A stretch of DNA of 24,638 nt, taken from NCBI GenBank assembly GCA_934373295.1, contig CAKROK010000028.1:1-24638 (forward strand). The letters are read 5' to 3'. This document shows positions 14,797 through 22,824 of this stretch, in pieces (position 1 is the stretch's first letter; every line of letters starts with the position of its first letter). Below the pieces are notes generated by a model. That model was not told the origin of the DNA, did not search any database, and saw only the letters and a list, made by a program, of their open reading frames with translations. A program made the translations under genes and the position numbers. Origin of the DNA: an uncultured Christensenellaceae bacterium (GTDB taxonomy: Bacteria; Bacillota; Clostridia; Christensenellales; Christensenellaceae).

Positions 14797-16194
14797 TTAA
14801 ACGGGATGTACCCGATTCTCCTTATCCAGCATGTCCGCGTCCACTCTCACCTGCGCCGCGCGCCTGTATTCAAAGAACTTGGGCGCGACCTGCGGAAACA
14901 TCGCGTAACTAAGTATGTCCTCGTCGCTCGTGACCTCGTCCTTTAAAAGCTCGCGCAGCTTGGGCAGCTCGGGCGCGATGTCGTCCGCGGGGCGGTGTGT
15001 GATGACCTTGTCGTCGCCGATGCACTTTTTGCGCACCTTTTCATTCACCTCGCCCGGCAGCCTGCCGTATTCGCCCCTTAACAGCGCCTTTGATTCCTTG
15101 GTGACCATCTTATATCTCTCGCCGGAAAGCACGTTTAACACGGCCTGCGTGCCCACTATCTGGGACGTGGGCGTGACGAGCGGCGGATAACCGAAATCCT
15201 TTCTGACCTCAGGAACCTCCGCGAGGCACTCCATTAGCTTATCGGACGCATTCGCGTTTTTGAGCTGGTTTATGAGGTTTGAGAGCATTCCGCCCGGAAC
15301 CTGATATAACAGCGTGTTTATATCGACCTTCAAGACCTTGGGATCTAAGAAGCCGTCCGCCTTCAGCCTGTCTGCGACCTTTGTGAAGTGCTTTGCCGCC
15401 GTCGTGAGCTTTTTGAGATCGATGCCCGTGTCGTATTCCGTCCCCGCCAGCGTCGCGACGAGCGATTCCGTACAGGGCTGAGACGTGCCGTTTGCGAGGG
15501 GAGACAACGCCGTATCCACGATATCCGCGCCCGCCTCTATCGCCTTTAAATACGTCATGTCGCCCACGCCGGACGTGTTATGCGTGTGGACGTGTATGGG
15601 AACCTTGACCTTCTGCTTTATGCTCTTTACGAGTTCATATGCGTCATAGGGCAAAAGCAGGTTCGCCATGTCCTTTATGCATATGGAATCCGCGCCCATA
15701 TCCTCGAGCTGCTTCGCAAGATCGGCAAAGTACTTGAGGTCATGCACGGGGCTGGTAGTGTAGCATATAGTCGCCTCCGCCCATCCGCCGTATTTCTTCG
15801 TCGCCTTCATCGCCGTCTCGAGGTTTCTCGGGTCGTTTAGCGCGTCGAATATCCTTATGACGTCCATGCCGTTCTCTATCGCCTTTTTCACGAACAGATC
15901 GACCACGTCGTCCGCATAGTGCTTATATCCCAAAAGATTCTGTCCGCGCAGGAGCATTTGCAGCTTGGTGTTGGGGAGTGCCGCCTTCAGCTTTTTCAAC
16001 CTCTCCCACGGGTCCTCATGCAAAAAGCGCAGACAAGCGTCAAACGTCGCTCCGCCCCAGCATTCTATCGACCAATAGCCCGCGCTGTCCAAAACGGGGC
16101 ACATGGGCAGCATCTCCGACAGCTTCATCCTCGTCGCCGCCTGCGACTGATGAGCGTCTCTTAAAATCGTATCTGTAATACCTACCTTTGGCAT
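14797..16194 (-). CDS. oadA: Oxaloacetate decarboxylase alpha / transcarboxylase 5S-type carboxyltransferase subunit
   Basis: 465 residues from the ATG at 16194, which has AAAGGATG upstream; an in-frame start 19 codons earlier would overlap oadB and is rejected. A TIM-barrel carboxyltransferase: TDTILRDAHQS (7-17) with D13, the lysine in ICIKDMANLL (K174, carbamylated in homologues), and metal ligands in HVHTHNTSG (H201, H203). The C-terminal PYC/OADA domain follows. There is no biotinyl domain, which fits the separate carrier gene two genes upstream. It catalyses carboxyl transfer between oxaloacetate/pyruvate and carrier biotin. Cytoplasmic, bound to OadB/OadG. Confidence 0.94.
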   Translation of the reverse strand: MPKVGITDTILRDAHQSQAATRMKLSEMLPMCPVLDSAGYWSIECWGGATFDACLRFLHEDPWERLKKLKAALPNTKLQMLLRGQNLLGYKHYADDVVDLFVKKAIENGMDVIRIFDALNDPRNLETAMKATKKYGGWAEATICYTTSPVHDLKYFADLAKQLEDMGADSICIKDMANLLLPYDAYELVKSIKQKVKVPIHVHTHNTSGVGDMTYLKAIEAGADIVDTALSPLANGTSQPCTESLVATLAGTEYDTGIDLKKLTTAAKHFTKVADRLKADGFLDPKVLKVDINTLLYQVPGGMLSNLINQLKNANASDKLMECLAEVPEVRKDFGYPPLVTPTSQIVGTQAVLNVLSGERYKMVTKESKALLRGEYGRLPGEVNEKVRKKCIGDDKVITHRPADDIAPELPKLRELLKDEVTSDEDILSYAMFPQVAPKFFEYRRAAQVRVDADMLDKENRVHPV

Positions 16195-16216
16195 ATGTTT
16201 CACATCCTTTCGTTTA

Positions 16217-17380
16217 TCAGCCAAACAGCGCGAGCAGCACGCCCGCCGCAACAGCCGAGCCTATTACGCCCGCTACGTTCGGCCCCATCGCATGCATGAG
16301 CAGGAAGTTCTGCGGATTCGCCCTCTGGCCCTCCTTCTGCGAGACTCTCGCTGCCATAGGTACTGCGGAAACGCCCGCCGAGCCTATCAAGGGGTTGACC
16401 TTGCCCTTTGTCAGCCTGCACATAAGATTTCCGAGCATAACTCCGCCAAACGTGCCAAAGGCGAACGCCAGCAGACCGAGACCTATTATCATGAGCGTCT
16501 GCGGCTTTAAGAAGGTGTCTCCGCTCGCCGTCGCGCCCACGCTCAAGCCTAAGAATATAACTATTATGTTCATCAGCTCGTTCTGAGCGGTCTTTGAAAG
16601 CCTGTCCACCACGCCGCATTCACGCATAAGGTTGCCCAGCATGAGCATACCCACCAATACCGCCGCAGAGGGCAGCACGAGCGCGACGAATATCGTCACG
16701 GCTATGGGGAAGATTATCTTCTCCTTCTTCGTGACCACGCGCAGCTGCGTCATGACTATCTTTCTGTCCTGCTCTCTCGTGCAGGCGCGCATTATCGGGG
16801 GCTGTATTATGGGCACGAGCGCCATGTATGAATACGCCGCGATTGCTATCGGGCCTAAGTATTCGGGCGCTAATATCGACGTGACGTATATCGCCGTCGG
16901 GCCGTCCGCGCCGCCTATTATGCCTATCGAACTCGCCACGTTCGGGTCAAACCCGAGCAGCAGCGCGAGTATGAACGCCACGAATATGCCGAGCTGCGCC
17001 GCCGCGCCTAAAAGCAAGCTCTTGGGGTTCGCTATCAACGGGCCGAAATCCGTCATCGCACCCACGCCTAAGAATATGAGCGGGGGATATATTCCGCACT
17101 TTACGCCCAGATACAGATAGTCCATAAGGCTCGCCTGATGGTTCTTCACCACCTCGGTGAAGCCCTCTATCGTGTTGTAATGCACTCCCAAGTCCGCGCC
17201 CGGAAGGTTCGCGAGCAGCATACCGAATGCTATCGGCAGCAGCAGCAGCGGCTCAAACTTTTTTCCGATGGCGAGGTATAAAAGCACGCAGGACACGAGT
17301 ATCATAACCCCCTGCTGCCACGACATCTGCATAATACCCGCATCGTTTATGAAGTTGGTAAAAGCCTGTCCTAAATCCAT
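16217..17380 (-). CDS. oadB: Sodium-pumping decarboxylase beta subunit (OadB/MmdB type)
   Basis: 387 residues, about nine membrane helices plus a re-entrant segment. The family motif GIIGGADGPTAIYVTSILAPE contains the conserved Asp needed for sodium-coupled decarboxylation of carboxybiotin, and the C-terminal GPNVAGVIGSAVAAG carries the conserved Asn/Ser region. It decarboxylates carrier carboxybiotin and exports sodium. GAGGT precedes the ATG, and 22 bases separate it from the carrier gene. The same subunit type serves oxaloacetate, methylmalonyl-CoA and glutaconyl-CoA decarboxylases, so the substrate cannot be read from it. Confidence 0.95.
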   Translation of the reverse strand: MDLGQAFTNFINDAGIMQMSWQQGVMILVSCVLLYLAIGKKFEPLLLLPIAFGMLLANLPGADLGVHYNTIEGFTEVVKNHQASLMDYLYLGVKCGIYPPLIFLGVGAMTDFGPLIANPKSLLLGAAAQLGIFVAFILALLLGFDPNVASSIGIIGGADGPTAIYVTSILAPEYLGPIAIAAYSYMALVPIIQPPIMRACTREQDRKIVMTQLRVVTKKEKIIFPIAVTIFVALVLPSAAVLVGMLMLGNLMRECGVVDRLSKTAQNELMNIIVIFLGLSVGATASGDTFLKPQTLMIIGLGLLAFAFGTFGGVMLGNLMCRLTKGKVNPLIGSAGVSAVPMAARVSQKEGQRANPQNFLLMHAMGPNVAGVIGSAVAAGVLLALFG

Positions 17381-17402
17381 AAAAGCTACCTCATTTTCGC
17401 GC

Positions 17403-17771
17403 TTACGCTATTACGTAAAGCACGCTTCCCGTCTCTACAGCCGTTCCCTTCTGAACGGTGCATTCGACTACCTTTCCCGCACAGGGCGCGAGTATCTCAT
17501 TTTCCATCTTCATCGCCTCAAGCACGCAGAGGATGTCGCCCTCGGCTACCTGTGCGCCTACGTTTGCCTTTACTTCAAGGATGTTTCCGGGCATGGGTGC
17601 GCTGACCTTCGTGCCCGCCGCCGTCGCCTTGGGGGCAGGTGCAGCCGCCTTGGGCGCCGCAGCAGGAGCCGCCGCCACAGGCGCCGCAGGTGCAGCAGAC
17701 GCGCCCGCGCCTATCTCCTCGACCTCTACCTCATAAGAGTTTCCGTTTACGTTTATCAAAAACTTTCTCAT
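17403..17771 (-). CDS. Biotin carboxyl carrier protein of the decarboxylase (1.3S/MmdC-like)
   Basis: 122 residues. A short N-terminal strand region (1-20) is followed by an Ala/Pro-rich flexible linker (about 22-52) and a biotinyl domain. K88 in EAMKMEN is the biotinylation lysine, preceded by APMPGNILEVKANVG. It shuttles CO2 between the carboxyltransferases and OadB. Length and domain order match the free carrier subunits of methylmalonyl-CoA decarboxylase and of propionibacterial transcarboxylase. CAGGAG precedes the ATG. Its expected upstream neighbour oadG is 916 bases away because of the repeat block at 17820-18675. Confidence 0.95.
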   Translation of the reverse strand: MRKFLINVNGNSYEVEVEEIGAGASAAPAAPVAAAPAAAPKAAAPAPKATAAGTKVSAPMPGNILEVKANVGAQVAEGDILCVLEAMKMENEILAPCAGKVVECTVQKGTAVETGSVLYVIA

Positions 17772-17819
17772 ATTATTTTTCTCCTGTATGTTTTCTTATA
17801 ATATCTTTTCAGCCTTAAC

Positions 17820-18142
17820 AGAGGGCTTTTTCATGTCACACAGCCTATTTTCAAAGCCTGCCGCATTTCCCGCTCGATGCACATTCGCGCGTTCATCCGC
17901 CATTTCCGGGCAATACGCCCTCGCATCATCTTCCGACAACGCGCTTTCGCACATGCCGTTCTATCAAGCAACACGACTTCACATTCGCCGTTCTCTCGAG
18001 CAACGCTTTTTATCGGCATCTTCCGACAACGCGCTTTCAGCCGCTTTTTTATCAACGCCCTTTTGCTCTGCGCCGTCCGTCAACGCCCGCCTTTTGCCGC
18101 GTTTTTTCAAACGACCCGCAGTCGGCTTTTTTAACCGAGCGT
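17820..18142. repeat. Decayed repeat mosaic, left part of the block inside the decarboxylase operon
   Basis: CATCTTCCGACAACGCGC occurs at 17927 and again 90 bases later at 18017, each time continuing as TTTC. Between them GCCGTTCTATCAAGCAACAC and the related GCCGTTCTCTCGAGCAACGC lie about 30 bases apart. CGACCCGCAGTCGG near 18111-18124 is shared with the tandem units to the right. No gene, ribosome binding site or terminator is convincing here. Confidence 0.6.
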
Positions 18143-18564
18143 CAAAATGTGCCGATTTATTGTCCCTTTTTGAGCGACCCGCAGTCGGCTGTACCATTAG
18201 TACGCCGACAAGCCTTGTCCAAGCCGCAATTCACTCTGACGGCTATCTTTCCCGGGCGTCAAAATGTGCCGATTCATTGCGCCTTTTCGAGCGACCCGCC
18301 GTCGACCGCACCATTTATGCGCCGACAAGCCTTGTCCAAACCGCGATTCACTCTGACGGCTATCTTTCCCGGGCGTCAAAATGTGCCTTTAATCAGCATT
18401 TTCGAACATGACTGCAATCAGCTTAAAACTAGCAAAAATTGCCGATTTGTCGTTTCTTTTCGAGCGACCCGCAGTCGGCTGTACCATTAGTACGCCGACA
18501 AGGGGAGTCGAAACAGAGCGATAAAGCAGTTTCTTGCATTTTGCTGTCTTTCTTCCCCGGGCGT
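18143..18564. repeat. 117-bp tandem repeat units sharing the left end of family B
   Basis: Units start with CAAAATGTGCC at 18143, 18260 and 18377, exactly 117 bases apart. The third is broken after about 55 bases and a fourth, diverged start (CAAAAATTGCCGATTT) begins at 18433. Units share GAGCGACCCGC, a hairpin GTCGGCTGTAC/GTACGCCGAC, then GACAAGCCTTGTCC and CACTCTGACGGCTATC. Because 117 is a multiple of 3, long frames stay open on the plus strand (for example 17788-18411), but nothing suggests translation. Confidence 0.8.
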
Positions 18565-18675
18565 CAAAATGTGCCGATTTATTGTTCGTTTTCAAGCGAG
18601 GTGAATGAGGCGTACTTTTTAGTACGTCGATTGAACCAAGTCGCAGAAAACGAGCGATAGGGCGGTGCATTTTGG
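18565..18675 (+). repeat. Family B palindromic element, copy 2
   Basis: 111 bp, CAAAATGTGCC at the left and GGTGCATTTTGG at the right. The centre GCGAGGTGAATGAGGCGTAC and TAGTACGTCGATTGAACC is almost identical to 10880-10988. It ends 12 bases before the oadG stop codon on the minus strand. Confidence 0.82.
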
Positions 18676-18687
18676 CGTTCGGGAGTT

Positions 18688-19086
18688 TTAGGACATTTGG
18701 CTGCGTCTGCCCGCTTCACCCCATGCCGTCCTTCTCACACGGCGAACGCTCCTTACGGCTACGTTCTCGGGGGATGTGCCCATCATCGCGGCGCACGCGG
18801 CGGCTATCACGGCGACAAGCTCGGTATCGTCCGCGCTGTTGGCTGCCGGCGTATCCGCAGCCTGCTCCTCATCCTGCTTTTGCTCCTGTTTTTGCTGTTC
18901 TTGCTGTTTTTGCTGCTTTGCCTGCTGCTTTTGCGCCTTTTTCGCCGCGCTCTTTTCGGACTGCTTATCCACAGCTCCTCCCGCAAGCGCTATCAGCTTG
19001 ACCACGCCTATTATCAGCATGAGCATCACGAATACTATGACCAGCCCTATAAGAGTGACCTCTAAACCTAAAACGAGTTTATCCAT
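18688..19086 (-). CDS. oadG: Sodium-pumping decarboxylase gamma/delta subunit (OadG)
   Basis: 132 residues. A single N-terminal transmembrane helix (about 8-35), a K/Q/E-rich, probably helical linker (about 41-75), an acidic/Ala segment, then a small C-terminal domain (DDTELVAVIAAACAAMMG, SVRRVRRTAWGEAGR) found in OadG/MmdD proteins. It anchors and assembles the carboxyltransferase with OadB. GAGAGGG precedes the ATG, 15 bases after the carboxyltransferase stop. The coding end lies 12 bases from a family B repeat, so the last few residues (RSQMS) may have been altered by the insertion. Confidence 0.9.
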   Translation of the reverse strand: MDKLVLGLEVTLIGLVIVFVMLMLIIGVVKLIALAGGAVDKQSEKSAAKKAQKQQAKQQKQQEQQKQEQKQDEEQAADTPAANSADDTELVAVIAAACAAMMGTSPENVAVRSVRRVRRTAWGEAGRRSQMS

Positions 19087-19101
19087 ATGCGGTCCCTCTC
19101 A

Positions 19102-20487
19102 TTAAAGCGGCATTATCACGTGCTTTTTAAGCGGCTTTTCCTCGCGCTTTGCGAGAGCTATGCTCACGGCGTTCACGAGCGCGCGGCGCGTATCCCCTTT
19201 TGAAATGACGTCGTCCGCAACGCCCTGCGCACACGCCGTCTTTGCGCCGAGGAAGTCACCGGCGTATTCATCCTCATGACCGGGCTTACCGAACACGACG
19301 ATGCTGCCCGCAATCTCGTCCATACAGCCTATCTTCGCGTCGTCATATGCATATACGATGTCGTGGCAGGCCGCCGCGCCCATGGCCGCCCAGCCCTCGC
19401 CCACGGCTCTTCCCGTTATGAGCGCGATCTTGGCGTTGCCCGCAAGGGCGTATGTCGATAAGAGCTTGGCATAGGCGGGAATCTGACAGCACTGCGCCGC
19501 ATGAAGCGATATGCCCGAGCCTTCATTATTAATAAAGGTTATCGCGGGGAGGTCGTATGCGTTAAGTATGCTTAAAAAGCGCGCCGCCTTCTTATATCCC
19601 CTCACGGTGAGCCGCTCACCCGCGGCGTTTGCTATAACGCCCACGGATATTCCGTCAAGACGTATAAAGCCCGTTATCATCTCAGGGGCATATGCCGCGC
19701 CCGTTTCAAAAAAGCTGTTTACATCCGCCGCATCAGCGATGAGCGCGCGCGTATCCGCCGCATCCGCCGTCACGGTCCTGTTCGCGTCATCGCCCATAGG
19801 CTCGATATCCGCGCTTTCGAGGTTGTTTGAAGGAAGATATGAAAGCAGCTTTTTGACGCTTTCTACCGCGTCCGCCTCATTTTCACAGCAAAGCTGAGCC
19901 ACGCCGTTCTGCTCGGTCATGACCGCGCTGCCCATGAGTTTCTGCGCGTCCGGCTCCGTCTCCTCCTTGGAGGCGACCACCATGGGCGCATGTATGCCGC
20001 AGGCGCTCACGCCCTTTATCGCAACGGTGAAATCGGTCATCGCGGCAAACGCCGCCTCTATGCCGAACATCTCGCCCGCCGCGACGGATATCGTGGGCAC
20101 GAGGCCGGATACATCGGAAAGCGCACGGGCGATCTTCGCATATGCGTCCACCGCGGCCGCGCCCTCCTGGACTCTCGCACCTCTCGAGCCCCATCTCGTG
20201 ACGATGGGATAACCGCTCTTTTTCGCGAGCTCGATCGCCTTTACGATCTTCGCCGCGTGAGCCTCGCCCAGTGAGCCGCCCAGAACGTCGCCGTCCTGCG
20301 CAAAGACGCACACGGGCATACCGTCCACTCTGCCCCAGCCGGACACGACGCCCTCGCCCTCGGCGGAGACGTCGGAGTATCCGTAAACCGCATTTGAGCG
20401 ACGCACGAATCTGCCTGCCTCGACAAAGCTCCCGTCATCGACGAGCTGCGCGATAAATTCACGCGCCGTCAATTTGTCCTTGTTCAT
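19102..20487 (-). CDS. Divergent acyl-CoA carboxyltransferase-like subunit (MmdA/PccB-related)
   Basis: 461 residues, about 50 shorter than typical MmdA/PccB. The fold is recognisable: KLTAREFIAQLVDDGSF (5-21), GEGVVSGWGRVDG (44-56), VFAQDGDVLGGSLGEAHAAK (61-80), then the C-domain GFIRLDGISVGVIAN. But the glycine-rich acyl-CoA/oxyanion segments are changed. SGGARIQEG is SRGARVQEG (101-109), GPCAGGAVYSPA is replaced by AAGEMFGIEAAF (136-147), PGFLPG becomes EGSGIS, and GGAYIVMGSK becomes GEGWAAMGAA. It may use another substrate or have a structural role. First gene of the operon, behind AAAGGAGG. Confidence 0.85.
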   Translation of the reverse strand: MNKDKLTAREFIAQLVDDGSFVEAGRFVRRSNAVYGYSDVSAEGEGVVSGWGRVDGMPVCVFAQDGDVLGGSLGEAHAAKIVKAIELAKKSGYPIVTRWGSRGARVQEGAAAVDAYAKIARALSDVSGLVPTISVAAGEMFGIEAAFAAMTDFTVAIKGVSACGIHAPMVVASKEETEPDAQKLMGSAVMTEQNGVAQLCCENEADAVESVKKLLSYLPSNNLESADIEPMGDDANRTVTADAADTRALIADAADVNSFFETGAAYAPEMITGFIRLDGISVGVIANAAGERLTVRGYKKAARFLSILNAYDLPAITFINNEGSGISLHAAQCCQIPAYAKLLSTYALAGNAKIALITGRAVGEGWAAMGAAACHDIVYAYDDAKIGCMDEIAGSIVVFGKPGHEDEYAGDFLGAKTACAQGVADDVISKGDTRRALVNAVSIALAKREEKPLKKHVIMPL

Positions 20488-20526
20488 TCGTAAAACCTCC
20501 TTTTAAACGCCGTCGGCATTTATAAA

Positions 20527-20551
20527 ATTATATAAAGAATACCTTTATCCA
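20527..20551 (-). promoter_or_regulatory. Candidate promoter of the decarboxylase operon
   Basis: In the 69-base gap after rluB the minus strand shows TTGGAT and then TATAAT (20532-20527), but only 14 bases apart. The -10 is clear and the -35 uncertain. It is followed by the strong ribosome binding site of the carboxyltransferase gene. Confidence 0.4.
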
Positions 20552-20556
20552 ACTCA

Positions 20557-21264
20557 TTAAAGCTGCTTCAAATACGCGATCTCCTCATCCGTGAGATAGC
20601 GGTGCTCGCCCTTTTTGAGGTCGCCCAGGTTCATGTTGCCTATGCTTATTCTCTTCAGAAATACCACGTTTTTATCGATCGCCTCAAACATGCGGCGGAC
20701 CTGCCTGTTTCGTCCCTCGTGTATTATTATTGTAAGCTCCGTGCGCTCGGGCGAGACGCTTATGAGCTTGACCTTGGCGGGGGCGGTCTTTCCGCCCTCT
20801 ATAAACACGCCCTTTTCCAGCTTTTTAACGTCGTCCGCCGTGACCTCGCTGTCCACTATCGCGACATATCTCTTGTTCACCTCGTGCTTGGGGTGCGTAA
20901 GGCGATATGCAAGGTCGCCGTCGTTCGTCAAAAGAAGCATACCCTCGGTGGTGAAATCCAGCCGCCCGACGGGATAAATCCTCTCCTTGACGTCCGTCAT
21001 ATAGTCGAGCACGGTGCGCCGTCCGCGGTCATCCTCACAGGTGCTCACGCAGCCCACCGGCTTATTGAACATTATATATACCTTTTTTTCGGGTGCGTAT
21101 ATCTTGCGCCGACGCACGCGGATATCGTCGTTTTCCGGGTCGACCTGCATCCCCAGCTCCTCCACGACCTTGCCGTTCACGCTGACCGCGCCCTCTATTA
21201 TCAGCTCCTCACTCTTTCTGCGCGAGGCTACTCCCGCCTCCGCCAAAAACTTCGCTATTCTCAA
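20557..21264 (-). CDS. rluB: Ribosomal large-subunit pseudouridine synthase, RsuA/RluB family
   Basis: 235 residues. An N-terminal S4 RNA-binding domain (about 1-48: RIAKFLAEAGVASRRKSEELI) precedes the synthase domain, with MFNKPVGCVSTCEDDRGRRTV and the catalytic D103 in YPVGRLDFTTEG. C-terminal IIHEGRNRQVRRMFEAI is typical. It would isomerise a uridine in 23S rRNA (RluB-like); an RsuA-type 16S target cannot be excluded. Its start is 4 bases after the dacB stop, and gerW-dacB-rluB is a common clostridial order. Confidence 0.93.
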   Translation of the reverse strand: MRIAKFLAEAGVASRRKSEELIIEGAVSVNGKVVEELGMQVDPENDDIRVRRRKIYAPEKKVYIMFNKPVGCVSTCEDDRGRRTVLDYMTDVKERIYPVGRLDFTTEGMLLLTNDGDLAYRLTHPKHEVNKRYVAIVDSEVTADDVKKLEKGVFIEGGKTAPAKVKLISVSPERTELTIIIHEGRNRQVRRMFEAIDKNVVFLKRISIGNMNLGDLKKGEHRYLTDEEIAYLKQL

Positions 21265-21268
21265 AAAT

Positions 21269-22447
21269 CTATTCCCATGCCTTTCTTCCCGCTCCCAGCC
21301 AGTCCGTCAAAACGCGCTCCAGCCAATAGCGATACGTATTTTCCCCCACGTCCTCGGCGGCATATATCGGGACCTCGCGCAAGACCTCGCCATTCAGGCT
21401 GTATTGCGCACTTCCCACGACATCCCCCCGTGAAATGGGTGCATTAACTCCATTTTGAAGCCTATAATTAATCTTTATTTTACTATCATTTTCATTTAAT
21501 GGCAAGTAGATTTCGTCCATAATCACGGCATCTGTGGCGTATTTTAACCCATTTTCTACCGTGAGCGCATCGTGTAAAAGCGTCTGCCCCGTGACGTCCG
21601 TCCATTTGTAATTTTCAAAGCCGTAATCCAACAGGCTCATGCAGTCGGGGAACATGCTGTAGTCGTTTAATACCACGGCTATGAGCTGCATCCCATCGCG
21701 GCTCGCCCCCGCGACGAGGCACTTTCCCGCGGCCTTGGTGTATCCCGTCTTTACGCCGTTTCCGCCCTCATAATTATACAGAATCTTGTTCTTGCTTTTA
21801 AGATATCTCACGGGGCTGTCCTCATCCGCCTCCAGCGTCATGGAGGACGTACCGACTATCTCCTTAAAAAGCTCGTTTTGCATCGCCTGCGCCGCTATCA
21901 GCGCGAGGTCCATCGCCGTGGTATAATGCCCCTCGGCAGGCAGTCCGTTGGGCGTGACAAAATTTGTGTTATACGCGCCAATCTGCCGCGCGCGCTCGTT
22001 CATGAGCTTCGCAAAGCCCTCCTGCGAGCCGCCCAAATGCACAGCTATCGCCATAGCGGCGTCGTTTCCCGAGCAGAGCATGAGCCCATAGCAAAGCTCG
22101 CGCAGGGTTATCGTCTCACCCTGTCTTAAATAAATAGAAGTACCGTCGAGGCCAACGCTTTCTGCCCCGACGGTAACGACATCATCCATGTTTCCCCGCT
22201 CGCAGGCGAGAAGGCATGTCATTATTTTCGTTGTGCTCGCCATAGGCAGCTTTTCCGACGAGTTATGCTCGCTCATCACCCTGCCCGAGGTCGCCTCTAA
22301 AAGCACATGCGCCCGCGCGGAGGTATTCACCGCATTTTTAGCTCCTGCCGCGCTTCCCGAAAACGGCACAAGCGTCAAAATGAGCGCAAAGACGAGTATA
22401 GCCGCGTTAAGCCTGCGCCTCAAGCTCGTCTGCGTCCTCCTTTTCAC
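21269..22447 (-). CDS. D-alanyl-D-alanine carboxypeptidase, S11 family (DacB/DacF-like)
   Basis: 392 residues counted from a GTG at 22447. A signal peptide/hydrophobic segment (about 13-35) precedes the penicillin-binding domain, with SxxK as STTK (S71-K74), SGN at 126-128 and KTG at 233-235. A C-terminal PBP5_C-like region follows. It trims the terminal D-Ala of peptidoglycan stem peptides outside the membrane; with gerW beside it, a spore-cortex role is plausible. The start is uncertain. The GTG has no good ribosome binding site, but AGGAGG lies inside the frame at 22441-22436, 12 bases before a TTG at 22423, which would give 384 residues. It overlaps the gerW end by 41 or 17 bases. Confidence 0.92.
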   Translation of the reverse strand: MKRRTQTSLRRRLNAAILVFALILTLVPFSGSAAGAKNAVNTSARAHVLLEATSGRVMSEHNSSEKLPMASTTKIMTCLLACERGNMDDVVTVGAESVGLDGTSIYLRQGETITLRELCYGLMLCSGNDAAMAIAVHLGGSQEGFAKLMNERARQIGAYNTNFVTPNGLPAEGHYTTAMDLALIAAQAMQNELFKEIVGTSSMTLEADEDSPVRYLKSKNKILYNYEGGNGVKTGYTKAAGKCLVAGASRDGMQLIAVVLNDYSMFPDCMSLLDYGFENYKWTDVTGQTLLHDALTVENGLKYATDAVIMDEIYLPLNENDSKIKINYRLQNGVNAPISRGDVVGSAQYSLNGEVLREVPIYAAEDVGENTYRYWLERVLTDWLGAGRKAWE

Positions 22448-22823
22448 ATACTTGGGAAGCGAAAATGTCCTTTATCTCATTCATTATCCCGGGTATGTTT
22501 TCAATTACCTTATCCAGTGCATCTCTCTTTGAAACCGTAAGCAACCTTATCTCCTCCTTACTGCCTACCATGAACGCGACGGGGTTGATTGAAATTCCCG
22601 TGGCCGTCCCGCCCGCAAAGGGAAAAGCGCCCTCCCCTCCCGTCTTTTTTTCGTTCTGTCCATATTCGCCGCCGCCCGAGACGAACCCGAAGCTCACCCT
22701 TGAAATGGGGATTATCGTCGCGCCGTCCGGGGCGATAAAGGGCGCGCCCACGATGGTGTTCACGTCCACCATCTCTTTAAGCTCGGTCATAGTGGTCTTT
22801 AGTATGTTTTCTATAGGATGCAT
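22407..22823 (-). CDS. gerW: GerW (YtfJ) family spore protein
   Basis: 138 residues. IVGAPFIAPDGATIIPISRVSFGFVSGGGEYG, split over about 24-55, is the family core, followed by a Gly-rich stretch and GISINPVAFMVGSKEEIRLLTV. In Bacillus the protein is made in the forespore and affects germination; many clostridia have it next to DUF2953 and dacB. The ATG lies one base after the DUF2953 stop, and its 3' end overlaps the dacB start. Confidence 0.94.
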   Translation of the reverse strand: MHPIENILKTTMTELKEMVDVNTIVGAPFIAPDGATIIPISRVSFGFVSGGGEYGQNEKKTGGEGAFPFAGGTATGISINPVAFMVGSKEEIRLLTVSKRDALDKVIENIPGIMNEIKDIFASQVCEKEDADELEAQA

Positions 22824-22824
22824 G

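Noticed and set aside
16195..16251. Upstream start for oadA
   Set aside because: It overlaps the oadB stop and adds a Cys/Arg-rich stretch absent from the family; AAAGGATG precedes the ATG at 16194.
17788..18411. 207-codon open frame on the plus strand with 39-residue repeats
   Set aside because: It has no ribosome binding site, lies antisense to the decarboxylase operon, and is open because the tandem units are 117 bases long; other frames of the same block are open too.
18143..18564. CRISPR-like direct repeats
   Set aside because: The repeated part is nearly the whole 117-base unit, with no short repeat plus unique spacers, and no cas gene is present.
19883..20311. Arg/Gly-rich 142-codon frame inside the carboxyltransferase gene
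   Set aside because: A shadow frame of a GC-rich gene with no start signal.
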